From positions 1,041,001 to 1,105,000 of the forward strand of contig NC_012965.1 of the NCBI RefSeq assembly GCF_000027005.1: DNA of 64,000 nucleotides, read 5' to 3'. The notes beneath the pieces were generated by a model. It was given only the letters and a program-made list of their open reading frames with translations, was not told where the DNA came from and did no database searches. This document shows, in pieces, positions 54,358 through 63,101 of the stretch (the first letter of the stretch is position 1; every line of letters starts with the position of its first letter). Position numbers and translations under genes: made by a program. The stretch is from Komagataella phaffii GS115. Lineage: Eukaryota; Ascomycota; Pichiomycetes; Pichiales; Pichiaceae.

Positions 54358-56507
54358 TTAGAAAGTAGCAACGAAGGACTCGGTAGCAGATTTCAACTTG
54401 GCCAACAATTCATCGGACAATTGACCCTTTACTCTGATAGCCTCCAAGACCTCGGTCTCGTTGGACTTCAAGTAAGCCAGGAATTCCTCCTCGAATTGTC
54501 CGATTCTCTCCAATGGGACGGAGTCTAAGAAACCGTTGACACCGGCGTAAATAACTGGAACCTGTTCCTCAGCAGCCAAAGGAGCATATTGCTTCTGCTT
54601 TAACAGTTGAGTCAATCTCTCACCTCTGTTCAAAGTTTGCTTGGTAGAAGCATCCAAGTCGGAACCGAATTGGGCGAAGGCAGCAACTTCTCTGTATTGA
54701 GCCAAGAACAGCTTCAAGGAACCAGCAACTTGCTTCATAGCCTTAACTTGGGCGGCGGAACCGACACGAGAAACGGACAGACCGACGTTAATGGCAGGTC
54801 TGATACCCTTGTAGAACAGCTCAGCCTCCAAGAAAATTTGACCATCAGTAATAGAAATGACGTTGGTTGGAATATAAGCAGAGACATCACCACCTTGGGT
54901 CTCAATGACTGGCAAAGCGGTCAAAGAACCACCACCCAATTTGTCGGACATCTTAGCGGCTCTCTCCAACAGACGGGAGTGCAGGTAGAAAACATCACCT
55001 GGGTAAGCCTCACGTCCAGGAGGACGTCTCAGCAACAGAGACAATTGACGGTAAGCAACAGCTTGCTTGGACAAATCATCGTAGATGATCAAAGCATGCT
55101 TTCCGTTGTCACGGAACCATTCACCGACAGCACAGGCGGTGAAGGGAGCCAAGTATTGCAGTGGAGCGGCCTCGGAAGCGGTGGCAGCAACAATGATAGA
55201 GTACTTAAGAGCATCATTTTGCTCCAAAGTTTGAACCAGCTGGGCGACAGTGGAACGTTTTTGACCGACAGCGACGTAGACACAGTACAATTTCTTGGAC
55301 TCGTCGGAACCATTGTTCCATCTCTTTTGGTTCAAAATGGTGTCAAGAGCGACAGCAGTCTTACCGGTTTGACGGTCACCAATGATAAGCTCTCTCTGAC
55401 CTCTACCAACTGGCACCAGGGCATCGACAGACTTCAGACCAGTCTGCATTGGCTCGAAAACGGATGTTCTTGGCAAGATACCTGGAGCCTTTAATTGAGC
55501 TCTGGAAGTAACCTTAGAGTTAATTGGTCCCTTACCATCGATAGGGTTACCCAAAGCATCAATGACACGGCCCAACAGTTCAGGACCAACTGGGACATCA
55601 ACAATCTTACCGGTACGCTTGACGGTATCACCCTCCTTGACACCTCTGTCGGAACCGAACAAGACAATACCGACTTGACCTGGCTCCAAGTTCAGGGCCA
55701 TACCCTTGACTCCTGAGGAGAATTCAACCAACTCTTCAGCCTGACAGTTGTTCAATCCGAAGACACGGGCAATACCATCACTATAATGTTAGTTTACTGA
55801 GCTTCAGTTTAAGGTTGTTTGTAAGGGCGTAGTTCTTAGGGAGTCAAGTCGAGCATCTCCGACTGTCCAATAAAATGTCGAGAAAACTTGAAAAAAAAAT
55901 AGGATCTGGACAAGAAGATATCTGAGGACAACACATCAATCAATACGTCACAATTGTGGAGTAAAGCACTGTTGTATCATGCCTCCCTAAGATCAGCCCA
56001 TGACATATTCAAAAAAAAATTCAGAAAAACTTACCCAACAGACAAGACTCTACCAGTCTCGTTCAAGTCAGCCTCGGCAGAAACACCTCTGATCTTCTCT
56101 TCCAAAATGGAAGAAACTTCGGTTGGAGCAGCCTTGGCGGCAGCGTAACCTCTAGAAACTAATGGGCGGACCTAATGATATGTTAGTAGTTGTCAATGGA
56201 AAGAAAAAGTACACTTTTGATAGATTTCACCACACCATTTGAAGCGATTGTCCTGTTCGAAAACACATTAATGTGTGAAATATTTAAAGCATTCTATGGA
56301 ATTGATCCTCTACAATCCAAAATAATCATCAATAATGCTTCAACGTTGAGTAAAGACAAACTTTTCATGGGGGAGCCAGTTGACAGCCAAATCAAAAAGT
56401 GATTCAAATCATCAGGAAATACATACCACGCGAGGAACAGAGCGGGCGACATTGATGGCGACAGCAGAACGAGCAGCTCTTCTAATGACGGGGCGTGCTG
56501 AAAGCAT
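54358..56507 (-). CDS. ATP1: Mitochondrial F1-ATPase alpha subunit, three exons
   Basis: The gene has exons 56427-56507, 56035-56171 and 54358-55780, giving 546 aa (545 in Saccharomyces). Exon 1 encodes the presequence [18 protein letters not shown]. Exon 2 adds [20 protein letters not shown] and ends in LSVG, and exon 3 continues [11 protein letters not shown]. The Walker A motif is GDRQTGKTA, and [12 protein letters not shown] and the catalytic-interface Arg in [10 protein letters not shown] are present. Splice phases are 0 and 2, and branch sites TACTAAC and ACTAAC are canonical. Taking the first ATG of exon 3 as the start would truncate the protein by about 80 residues. Confidence 0.96.
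55781..56034 (-). other. ATP1 intron 2, 254 nt
   Basis: The donor is GTAAGT (first base 56034), the branch AAACTAAC lies about 12 nt from the acceptor, and the acceptor is ATTATAG ending at 55781. The split Gly codon (GG + T) is restored on joining. Confidence 0.95.
56172..56426 (-). other. ATP1 intron 1, 255 nt
   Basis: The donor is GTATGT (first base 56426), the branch is TACTAAC, and the acceptor is ATCATTAG ending at 56172. The junction falls between codons (phase 0). The plus strand of this intron also has a 68-codon open frame from ATG 56196. Confidence 0.94.
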
Positions 56508-56956
56508 CTTTGAATATTATTAAAGATAAAGATTTAACACTGGGTGTAGGAGAGAAAAGGAAAGGAAGGGGTTAGTTAATATAAAAACAGCGTTGAGGAG
56601 TGTCGAGGGCGCGCTTGGATTGGCCAACCACAGTTCACAATTTCGAGCGGTTAGAAACCCTGGGGGGCGGTCCAAGGGGGTGTGTAGTGCACGACCCATA
56701 TTTATGGAAGGATGAGATTCGAAGTAAGGCACTATTAATTATAAAAGAAGATAATAACTCAAAAACATACTTATATATATATAGGACCTTACTTATATAA
56801 CGACTCGGAAAAAATATTCACGACAAGAAGTAGTGTAGCACCCACACGTGGATGGAAACTGGATGCTGCACTTTGCTCCTTCCCTTGCAACTTGACTAGG
56901 TTCCACGACAAAGAAAGCACCCTTCTTTTATACTACTTGATAAGCAGTCCTGCAAA
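56508..56956. promoter_or_regulatory. ATP1 / universal-stress-protein divergent promoter
   Basis: This 449-bp region holds no gene. Besides the CCAAT box it has a TATATATATATAGG stretch near 56772-56785 on the side of the gene to the right. No other repeat was seen. Confidence 0.45.
56619..56623 (-). promoter_or_regulatory. CCAAT box before ATP1
   Basis: CCAAT on the ATP1 strand lies about 112 bp upstream of the start codon. Hap2/3/4/5 acts through CCAAT on respiratory genes. The site sits beside GGCGCGC (56608-56614). Confidence 0.4.
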
Positions 56957-58444
56957 ATGTCTCTGGAGGCTGCGTTAGATGATGAGAGAAAACAAATTAT
57001 AGATATTCTAGAAAGGCAAAAGCGGAGGGAGTCTGGTGCCAGGGGAAGGTCTGTGTCTCCAAATTCTGGTGGTCCTCATAGCAGAGGAGTCTCAAGAGGT
57101 CGGAGTAGTAGATCTCATTCAAGGAACCCCAATCCAAAAGAAAACAAATGGTCGATTACTGTTCATGATCCAAGTGAAAGGCTTGTGAGCAAGGATGACG
57201 ACAAAGATGAATCCATTGAGAATGATGAGAGCTCCAGCGAGGAAGAACAGATCAGTGATACAGATTCAGAAATTGATGAGGATGAAGGTGTGATCTTGCC
57301 CAATTTTGCCTCTTACACGGAGCCATCGAGTATTCCTGCCGATCGAAGAGTGACAAAAGAGACAAATGCTTCCAAATGTGTCAACAATGCTAAGAGAGCA
57401 GAGGAACTAGACCAATTAAGTGCTGCTGAACGAGGCGTTGCTAATGCTCGTTTGATTGGATCAGAGGTACCTCAAGAGCTGATCGACAAGATCGAAGCTA
57501 AAGCTGAGAAGTATGGGGCGCGGTTATCGCATGATAAGTATTATCAGGATGATAAAGAGCGCAAAGAGAAATTAAAAGAGTACGCGGTCTACAAGAAGAA
57601 ATTAGTATCTCCAGGCGGACCCGGTCTGTCAGGAACTGATGAAGAATTTCATGTACCATACACTGCGGATATTGAAGAGAGGGCAGATGGAGAGCTAGCC
57701 CGGACACTAAATGAAACTGTCGAAATTGATGATATTGACAGTGATGCTTCGAATGCTCGAGCCATTCGTTCACTAACACGGGGCAGGTTCTTCGAGTTAG
57801 TCAAGGAGGAACAACATCCTAAGACATTTCTATTATGTACGGATTTCTCTGAAGAGAGTAGATATGCGCTGGAATGGTGTGTGGGAACTATTCTGGTCGA
57901 CGGATCTGTCTTGTACATGCTTAATGTCTTGGAGGATGACGAGTATTCTTCAATGCATCTGAACGGAATTCCATCTCAGAACTATCACAGTGGTAGTATG
58001 CTTGAACCATTGGCGCCTTCGGGCTCCAAGCCCCCTGAAGATACAACCCCTACAACTTCAGCATCCAAAAGAGCAGAGCTCAATGAACAGATGAGGATTG
58101 ACAATATTGAACGAATGACCAGGGAAACTTTGGAATTACTTAAACTTACCAAACTTCAAGTTCATGTTGTTTTTGAGTCAATACATCATCCTATTCCCAG
58201 ACATTTCATTGTCGAGGTTATCCGTCATCTGTCACCATCTCTAGTGATAGTAGGCTCCAAGGGAACCAGTGCTTTGAAAGGGGTCCTTTTGGGGTCCCTG
58301 TCCAACTATTTAGTACGTAAGAGTACCGTACCTGTCATGGTAGTCAAACGCAAGTTGAAGAAGCTGATCAAGAAGAAAGGAGCTGGTAAGTTCAACAACA
58401 ACATCAAACCATTACATACTCTTGCCGAGGCTCGTATCGACTAA
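56957..58444 (+). CDS. Universal stress protein domain protein with Ser/Arg-rich N-terminus
   Basis: This 495-aa protein has a disordered N-terminal half: Arg/Ser-rich at 20-65 (SRGRSSRSHSRNP), then acidic (about 75-110). From about residue 285 it has a UspA fold: TFLLCTDFSEESRYALEW, DGSVLYMLNVLEDDEY, a Pro/Ser insertion, then LVIVGSKGTSALKGVLLGSL with SNYLVRKSTVPVMVVK. The G-x2-G-x9-G-S/N pattern of ATP-binding Usp proteins is present. Such long fungal Usp proteins are common but poorly characterised, and I assign no symbol. The gene lies divergent to ATP1. Confidence 0.8.
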   Translation: MSLEAALDDERKQIIDILERQKRRESGARGRSVSPNSGGPHSRGVSRGRSSRSHSRNPNPKENKWSITVHDPSERLVSKDDDKDESIENDESSSEEEQISDTDSEIDEDEGVILPNFASYTEPSSIPADRRVTKETNASKCVNNAKRAEELDQLSAAERGVANARLIGSEVPQELIDKIEAKAEKYGARLSHDKYYQDDKERKEKLKEYAVYKKKLVSPGGPGLSGTDEEFHVPYTADIEERADGELARTLNETVEIDDIDSDASNARAIRSLTRGRFFELVKEEQHPKTFLLCTDFSEESRYALEWCVGTILVDGSVLYMLNVLEDDEYSSMHLNGIPSQNYHSGSMLEPLAPSGSKPPEDTTPTTSASKRAELNEQMRIDNIERMTRETLELLKLTKLQVHVVFESIHHPIPRHFIVEVIRHLSPSLVIVGSKGTSALKGVLLGSLSNYLVRKSTVPVMVVKRKLKKLIKKKGAGKFNNNIKPLHTLAEARID

Positions 58445-58911
58445 GGCTTATGCGACACACATGTACATGTCAAGATATCGGATGTCAGATGTTACCGAAT
58501 CCATACTATTCAAATGCGAAATATTATTGATGTCGGATTTCGGCTATTTAGTGGCTCGCTTATCGTATACACTCACACCGCCTCGCTCGCCTAGACTAAG
58601 AATTTCTCCTTCTAGACTCTCCACCTAGCTCACTCTCCGCTCTCTCCGCCTCGATCCTATTCGCTGCAAAAATAGCATTGAGGGGAACGGCATCCAAAAT
58701 GTAAACACAAACCCACCAAAACTCCTCTTCAAACCTCACAAAAAGGGGAGAACTAGTACAACAACCAACAAAACTTAGTCCCCTCCTTTGGTTATATATA
58801 AGACTTAAGGAATCTCTTACTCTTTTTTTCTCTTCTTCTTCTTCTTCTTTTCTTGACATATTCATTCGTTCTATGCATTTCATATAAATTCAAGCCCGGC
58901 AGCACACCCCC
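58445..58911. promoter_or_regulatory. Upstream region of PCD1 with TATA, STRE-like words and a tiny uORF
   Basis: This 467-bp region has TATATATAAG at 58793-58802, three AGGGG/CCCCT pentamers (58681-58685, 58744-58748, 58780-58784), a pyrimidine tract with TCT repeats (58821-58854), and a five-codon open frame (ATG CAT TTC ATA TAA, 58873-58887) 25 nt before the PCD1 start. TATA plus STRE-like words suggests stress-regulated transcription. Confidence 0.5.
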
Positions 58912-60126
58912 ATGTTGCACTTCCAGAACATACAGCCGTCGCGTCGCACTATCAATCGTGTCTATTATAACACTCAACAGATTTCATCTATTGATTACCT
59001 ACAACAGCTTATCAACACCCATATATGGTCCAGGATCAAGTACCACGCTCCACCACCACCACCTGTAAAGCAGCTGCACGAACCGAGTTGTCAAGTAACT
59101 GGTACTTCCTCACCAACCGCAGATTATTCACCGTCGCAACTCACCGACGCCATTCACCGTAACCAAATGGAGTCAAAGTACCTCACAAACATCGCCAAGT
59201 ATTCTCCAGTGTACCATGGCTCACAGATCCAGACCTCAATATGGCCTCAGCTTCCTTTGGCTCGTCGGGCTTCAGTGATGGTGCTATTGTTCTTAGGCAA
59301 AATGGGAGAGTTACGTGTTATCCTAACCCGTCGGTCTAAGAAACTACGAGCTTTCTCTGGTCACATATCCCTTCCTGGAGGTAAGGCCGATACGTTAGAT
59401 GAAACTGAATGGGATGTTGCCCGCAGAGAGACAGAAGAAGAGATAGGTATATCAGCCGATGATGACTATCTCAAGTCTCACTCGGGATTTACTATTCACA
59501 AGATCAACACACTTCCAGCATACTTATCGAGAACCTTCTTGGGAGTCAGGCCCTGTGTCGGATTTATCGACTTTCATCATGCATCCAACAAAGCTATCTC
59601 TTCAATCCTGTTGAATCCAGGTGAGAGTTCAGCCATATTTTCGGTTCCCCTAAAAGATTTTCTACAGCCCAAACCACGCCGCTACGAACTCAAGGAGTGC
59701 CTGAAACAAAGCTATATCAAAACCAAGTGGGGAGGAATCCCCTGGAATCTACGGTCCTTTATCTTCCCTATCCACAACCCCCATGAAGTTCCCTGGCTAG
59801 AGTCCATTCAGGATCTGTCATCAGAAGAGGATGAGACGGAACAGGATATGGAATTTGGCGAGAAGACCCGCAATGTCTGGGGACTCACTGCCAATATTTT
59901 ACGTGATCTAGCCATGCTCACGTACGGTGGAGCCAAACATTTCCACGAACTAGTTGGTGAAGAAGATTTGATACACTCACTTGCTACTGTTGGAAAACAG
60001 ATGCAAGGTCGTCCTCGATCCGAATTTGAAAAGACCATGACAAACAACCGTCGTGGAGTTGGTTTTGATCAAGTGTTACCAGACCATGAAGTGCAACGTC
60101 TCAAAACGCTTTACTCAGTCATATAG
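58912..60126 (+). CDS. PCD1: Nudix CoA diphosphatase, Pcd1/NUDT7-like
   Basis: This 404-aa protein hydrolyses CoA and its derivatives, in peroxisomes in yeast. The Nudix box is complete (G-x5-E-x7-R-E-x2-E-E-x-G): GGKADTLDETEWDVARRETE then EEIGI at about 160-184. The upstream LRAFSGHISLPGGK matches the UPF0035 (NuCoA) signature. The first 85 residues are basic and poorly conserved, and could be a targeting sequence. There is no PTS1 tripeptide at the C-terminus (ends YSVI). Length is above Saccharomyces Pcd1 (340 aa). Confidence 0.88.
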   Translation: MLHFQNIQPSRRTINRVYYNTQQISSIDYLQQLINTHIWSRIKYHAPPPPPVKQLHEPSCQVTGTSSPTADYSPSQLTDAIHRNQMESKYLTNIAKYSPVYHGSQIQTSIWPQLPLARRASVMVLLFLGKMGELRVILTRRSKKLRAFSGHISLPGGKADTLDETEWDVARRETEEEIGISADDDYLKSHSGFTIHKINTLPAYLSRTFLGVRPCVGFIDFHHASNKAISSILLNPGESSAIFSVPLKDFLQPKPRRYELKECLKQSYIKTKWGGIPWNLRSFIFPIHNPHEVPWLESIQDLSSEEDETEQDMEFGEKTRNVWGLTANILRDLAMLTYGGAKHFHELVGEEDLIHSLATVGKQMQGRPRSEFEKTMTNNRRGVGFDQVLPDHEVQRLKTLYSVI

Positions 60127-60193
60127 AAACATATTAATACTAATACTAATTACTTCAAAGTATTTCATTAACCGATACGCTATATATATTTTT

Positions 60194-62197
60194 CTACACC
60201 TCGTTTTCCAAGAAACTTGTCTTGTTAGCGGTAAGACCCATATGTTCGATGTACTGAGTGGTTTCCTTCTCTAGCTGAGAACGCTTTTCATCGTCCCAGT
60301 TAAGTTCATCTCCCATGACTTTGACAACTCCCTTAACAGCCTTCTGAGCGGCACGAGCATCCAAGAAAGCCAATCTTGATCTACGGGCAAGGAAGTCAAG
60401 TGGATGTCTAGCGTACTCGTTATGGACAGAATATTTCAATTCTGCAACGGTGAATGGGAACTCGAACTCCTCATAGGTTGGTAATTGTGCCAACTCGTCA
60501 GCAGCTGCCAATGCGACCGGCAATCTGTTAGCTCTGTCCTTTTTATAAATTTCCAAAATCACTGGAGCACGGTCACCGTAGTTGGAAGCTAAATGAGCGG
60601 CCAGATCACTTGGTACTTTGTAGGCTTGAGCTAAACGAGCTGCCAGAGAGGTATCGAAGTCTTCAGCTCCGACCAATTTGTGATGTTGAGTTTGACATGG
60701 TTTGATCTCCACATGGTTAACATTCTTAGTTGGATCTTTCAATTCTGGATGAACCTTGAGAACTTCATCGACGGCGTCCTGAGACATTTCACGATAAGTA
60801 GTCCATTTACCTCCACTCAATGTGACAAGACCAGTATCAGAGGTGTGAACCAAATGGTTTCTAACCAGCTCTTGGGTAGCACCGTTCTTTGGGGCCTTTC
60901 TAGGATCCTTAACCAAAGGTCGGACACCGCACCAAGCGGATAACACGTCATCTCTCTTAACTTCAAAGGTAACATAATGTTGCAACTCTTTCAGGATTTC
61001 CTCGATTTCGTCCTCAGAAGCAACAGGGTGTTCAGGGACAGATTTCAAAGCGACATCAGTAGTTCCAGCTAAGACACGGCCTTGCCATGGCAAGAAAAAC
61101 ATGACACGCCCATCAGAAGTGGAAGCATCCAGCAAACCAACGTCTTTGGAGCAGTAATACTCTGGTAAAACGATATGAACACCTCCAGATGGTACCACCA
61201 TTCTTGGTGTGTCCAAAGCCTTAGCAGGACTGACACCTTTGGGGTCGTGGTCCATATCCAACAGACGGTCAGAGTAAGGTCCGGTACAGTTCAAGACAGC
61301 TTCGGCTTTGACAAGGTATTCCTTTCCAGTTTCCCTGTCTCTAACACGAACACCTTTGACCTTGTTCTCAGAATTTTTCAGTAATTGTTCAACCTCGGTA
61401 TAATTTAGTACGGTGGCACCTTGTTTGATGGCAGTTAAAGCAAGAGCAGTGTTGAAACGGGCATCGTTGAAAGAACCATCATGGTACACAAGGGAAGCCT
61501 TCAATCCTTCAGAATCTAGCTGTGGCTGAGTAGCAAGTGTAGCTGCTCGGCTCTGGATGTAAGAGTATCTCAGAGCTTGACGGCCTGCAAACAAATCGTA
61601 CATAAGACAACCAGAATACATGTAAGGTAATTGCCACCATTTGTAAATAGGGATGGCAATTGGCAGAATGGTAGCTAAGTGGGGGGCATTTTCCAGCATG
61701 GAGGCTCTCTCGGCAAGAGCCTCAATAACCAAGTCCAATTGGGCTTTGGATAACTGGAAAATGGCCTTTTCCAAATATCTAACACCACCATGGGCCATCT
61801 TAGTAGATTTGGAAGACGTACCAGCGGCAAAATCCTCTTTCTCAACTACCAAGACGTTCAAACCTCTCAAGGAGGCATCCACAGCAGAACCAGCACCAGA
61901 AGCACCACCACCGATGATGACCAAATCAAAAGACTTTTCCGGAACATCCTCAGCAGAAAAAACCTTGTCCTTGTCCTCCTTCTTTATTTCGGGACCCAGT
62001 TTCTTGAGCATCTCTTCTCGTGAAGGCATGTTCTCTACCGTGGTCTTGAAACTTGGAAACTTGTTCACGTACTTCTCATTCTCATTCAGCAACTGAGTCT
62101 TGGGAAAGGCTACCTCGTAGGTAACATAGGCCGACGCAACCGCAGCACCCGCTAAAAACGAGGCCTTGGAGAATCTTCTAATCTGCTGACGAAACAT
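60194..62197 (-). CDS. GUT2: Mitochondrial FAD-dependent glycerol-3-phosphate dehydrogenase
   Basis: This 667-aa enzyme oxidises glycerol 3-phosphate at the inner membrane and passes electrons to ubiquinone. It is required for growth on glycerol. The N-terminus has a basic presequence (MFRQQIRRFSKASF) and a membrane helix (about 15-32). The FAD-binding motif is DLVIIGGGASGAGSAVDA at about 90-107, then EKEDFAAGTSSKSTKMAHGGVRYLE. The C-terminal domain, about 480-640, closes with the GUT2-type helices. Length is near the Saccharomyces enzyme (649 aa). It is convergent with PCD1. Confidence 0.97.
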   Translation of the reverse strand: MFRQQIRRFSKASFLAGAAVASAYVTYEVAFPKTQLLNENEKYVNKFPSFKTTVENMPSREEMLKKLGPEIKKEDKDKVFSAEDVPEKSFDLVIIGGGASGAGSAVDASLRGLNVLVVEKEDFAAGTSSKSTKMAHGGVRYLEKAIFQLSKAQLDLVIEALAERASMLENAPHLATILPIAIPIYKWWQLPYMYSGCLMYDLFAGRQALRYSYIQSRAATLATQPQLDSEGLKASLVYHDGSFNDARFNTALALTAIKQGATVLNYTEVEQLLKNSENKVKGVRVRDRETGKEYLVKAEAVLNCTGPYSDRLLDMDHDPKGVSPAKALDTPRMVVPSGGVHIVLPEYYCSKDVGLLDASTSDGRVMFFLPWQGRVLAGTTDVALKSVPEHPVASEDEIEEILKELQHYVTFEVKRDDVLSAWCGVRPLVKDPRKAPKNGATQELVRNHLVHTSDTGLVTLSGGKWTTYREMSQDAVDEVLKVHPELKDPTKNVNHVEIKPCQTQHHKLVGAEDFDTSLAARLAQAYKVPSDLAAHLASNYGDRAPVILEIYKKDRANRLPVALAAADELAQLPTYEEFEFPFTVAELKYSVHNEYARHPLDFLARRSRLAFLDARAAQKAVKGVVKVMGDELNWDDEKRSQLEKETTQYIEHMGLTANKTSFLENEV

Positions 62198-62374
62198 GGA
62201 TTGAAGTCGCTAGAAAGAAGAAAGAAGAAGCAGGAGAAGTTGGATCTAAATGCATGGAGGTCCTGCAATTGTCAAGCTAAGAATTTCGCGCCTCATACTG
62301 GATCTAGTGGACTGGTCATGAAAACCCTGTTAGAACTGGATTGAGAAATTAGCATACAGGGGTTGCGTTGGTTG

Positions 62375-62441
62375 GCCGGGGTGCTTCCTGCGTGGAGATG
62401 GTCTGATGTAGCTACCAAGTCGATTGTTACGCCGGGGTGCT
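62375..62441 (+). promoter_or_regulatory. Pair of GCCGGGGTGCT repeats, Mig1-like core
   Basis: GCCGGGGTGCT occurs at 62375-62385 and 62431-62441. Both contain CCGGGG, which fits the SYGGGG core of Mig1 sites, 180-245 bp upstream of GUT2. GUT2 is glucose-repressed in yeasts. Confidence 0.4.
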
Positions 62442-62803
62442 ATTTTCTGATTAGACTAAGTATAGAACGTGAACTAGGCATCACCTTGGGAGACTCAATG
62501 GGGGGGAACATCCTAACCTCTCCCTCCACCATGTGACATTTCTTTCAACGGTTGCTTTATTCACCCCACCACGATTTCAGCCAACCCCAAACAATTTGGT
62601 ATAGCCCCATAAAAAAAATTGCATCCATCGGCTAGACAACCAATTATCAGCAGAATAACGGTATATCCAATCAATTTCTGGGGAGAACCAGTATGGGAAA
62701 TGCCGTCGCAAACAACCCTTGCTTTCCGGAAAATACTCCGAGTAAATTATCCGCGGATTAAAAGCAGGATTCTTTCAACTCCGAAATTGTGCCTCCCCGA
62801 AAT

Positions 62804-62995
62804 CCCCTCAAAAAAAATCATGCTCTCCAGAAAGTGTCGTTTCAGGCTTCCCCTCCACTGCTGTCAAATTAATCAGGTATCCCCTCCAGTTCCCCTCTAG
62901 TTTGCCTAATATCCCCTCTAACTCTCCTCCAATTGTTGCCTAAATTCCACTTTCTTGTAGCCTTCCCCCCTGACTCCCCTCTGTCTTACCCCCCT
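62804..62995 (+). promoter_or_regulatory. Array of eight CCCCT pentamers upstream of GUT2
   Basis: CCCCT starts at 62804, 62850, 62881, 62892, 62913, 62967, 62976 and 62991, all on the plus strand. CCCCT is the stress-response element bound by Msn2/4 and overlaps the CYCC core bound by Adr1/Mxr1-type factors. Confidence 0.5.
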
Positions 62996-63101
62996 GTTCT
63001 AACTCTATCCCTCCTTTTTAGATTACCTAATCATTTTACTGCACATGTTGCTCCTATTAATCGATACATAATCACATTCACATGGCGCGACTGCGCGGTT
63101 G

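Larger units (their letters stand above)
62198..63101. promoter_or_regulatory. GUT2 upstream region
   Basis: This 904-bp stretch has no convincing gene. Going away from GUT2 it holds TTTCGCGCC (62284-62292), an 11-bp direct repeat containing CCGGGG (62375-62385 and 62431-62441), two CCAAT words (62640-62644, 62667-62671), and eight CCCCT pentamers in one orientation (62804-62995). The far end also contains the RRP4 3' flank. Open frames at 62619-62900 and 62933-63217 lack protein-like composition. Confidence 0.6.

Noticed and set aside
54607..55716. Long antisense frames (295 and 73 codons) opposite ATP1
   Set aside because: They mirror the biased codon use of a highly expressed gene. The sequences have no protein-like domain.
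56172..56426. Intronic snoRNA in ATP1 intron 1
   Set aside because: TGATGA C-like boxes are present, but no downstream CTGA D box or terminal stem was seen.
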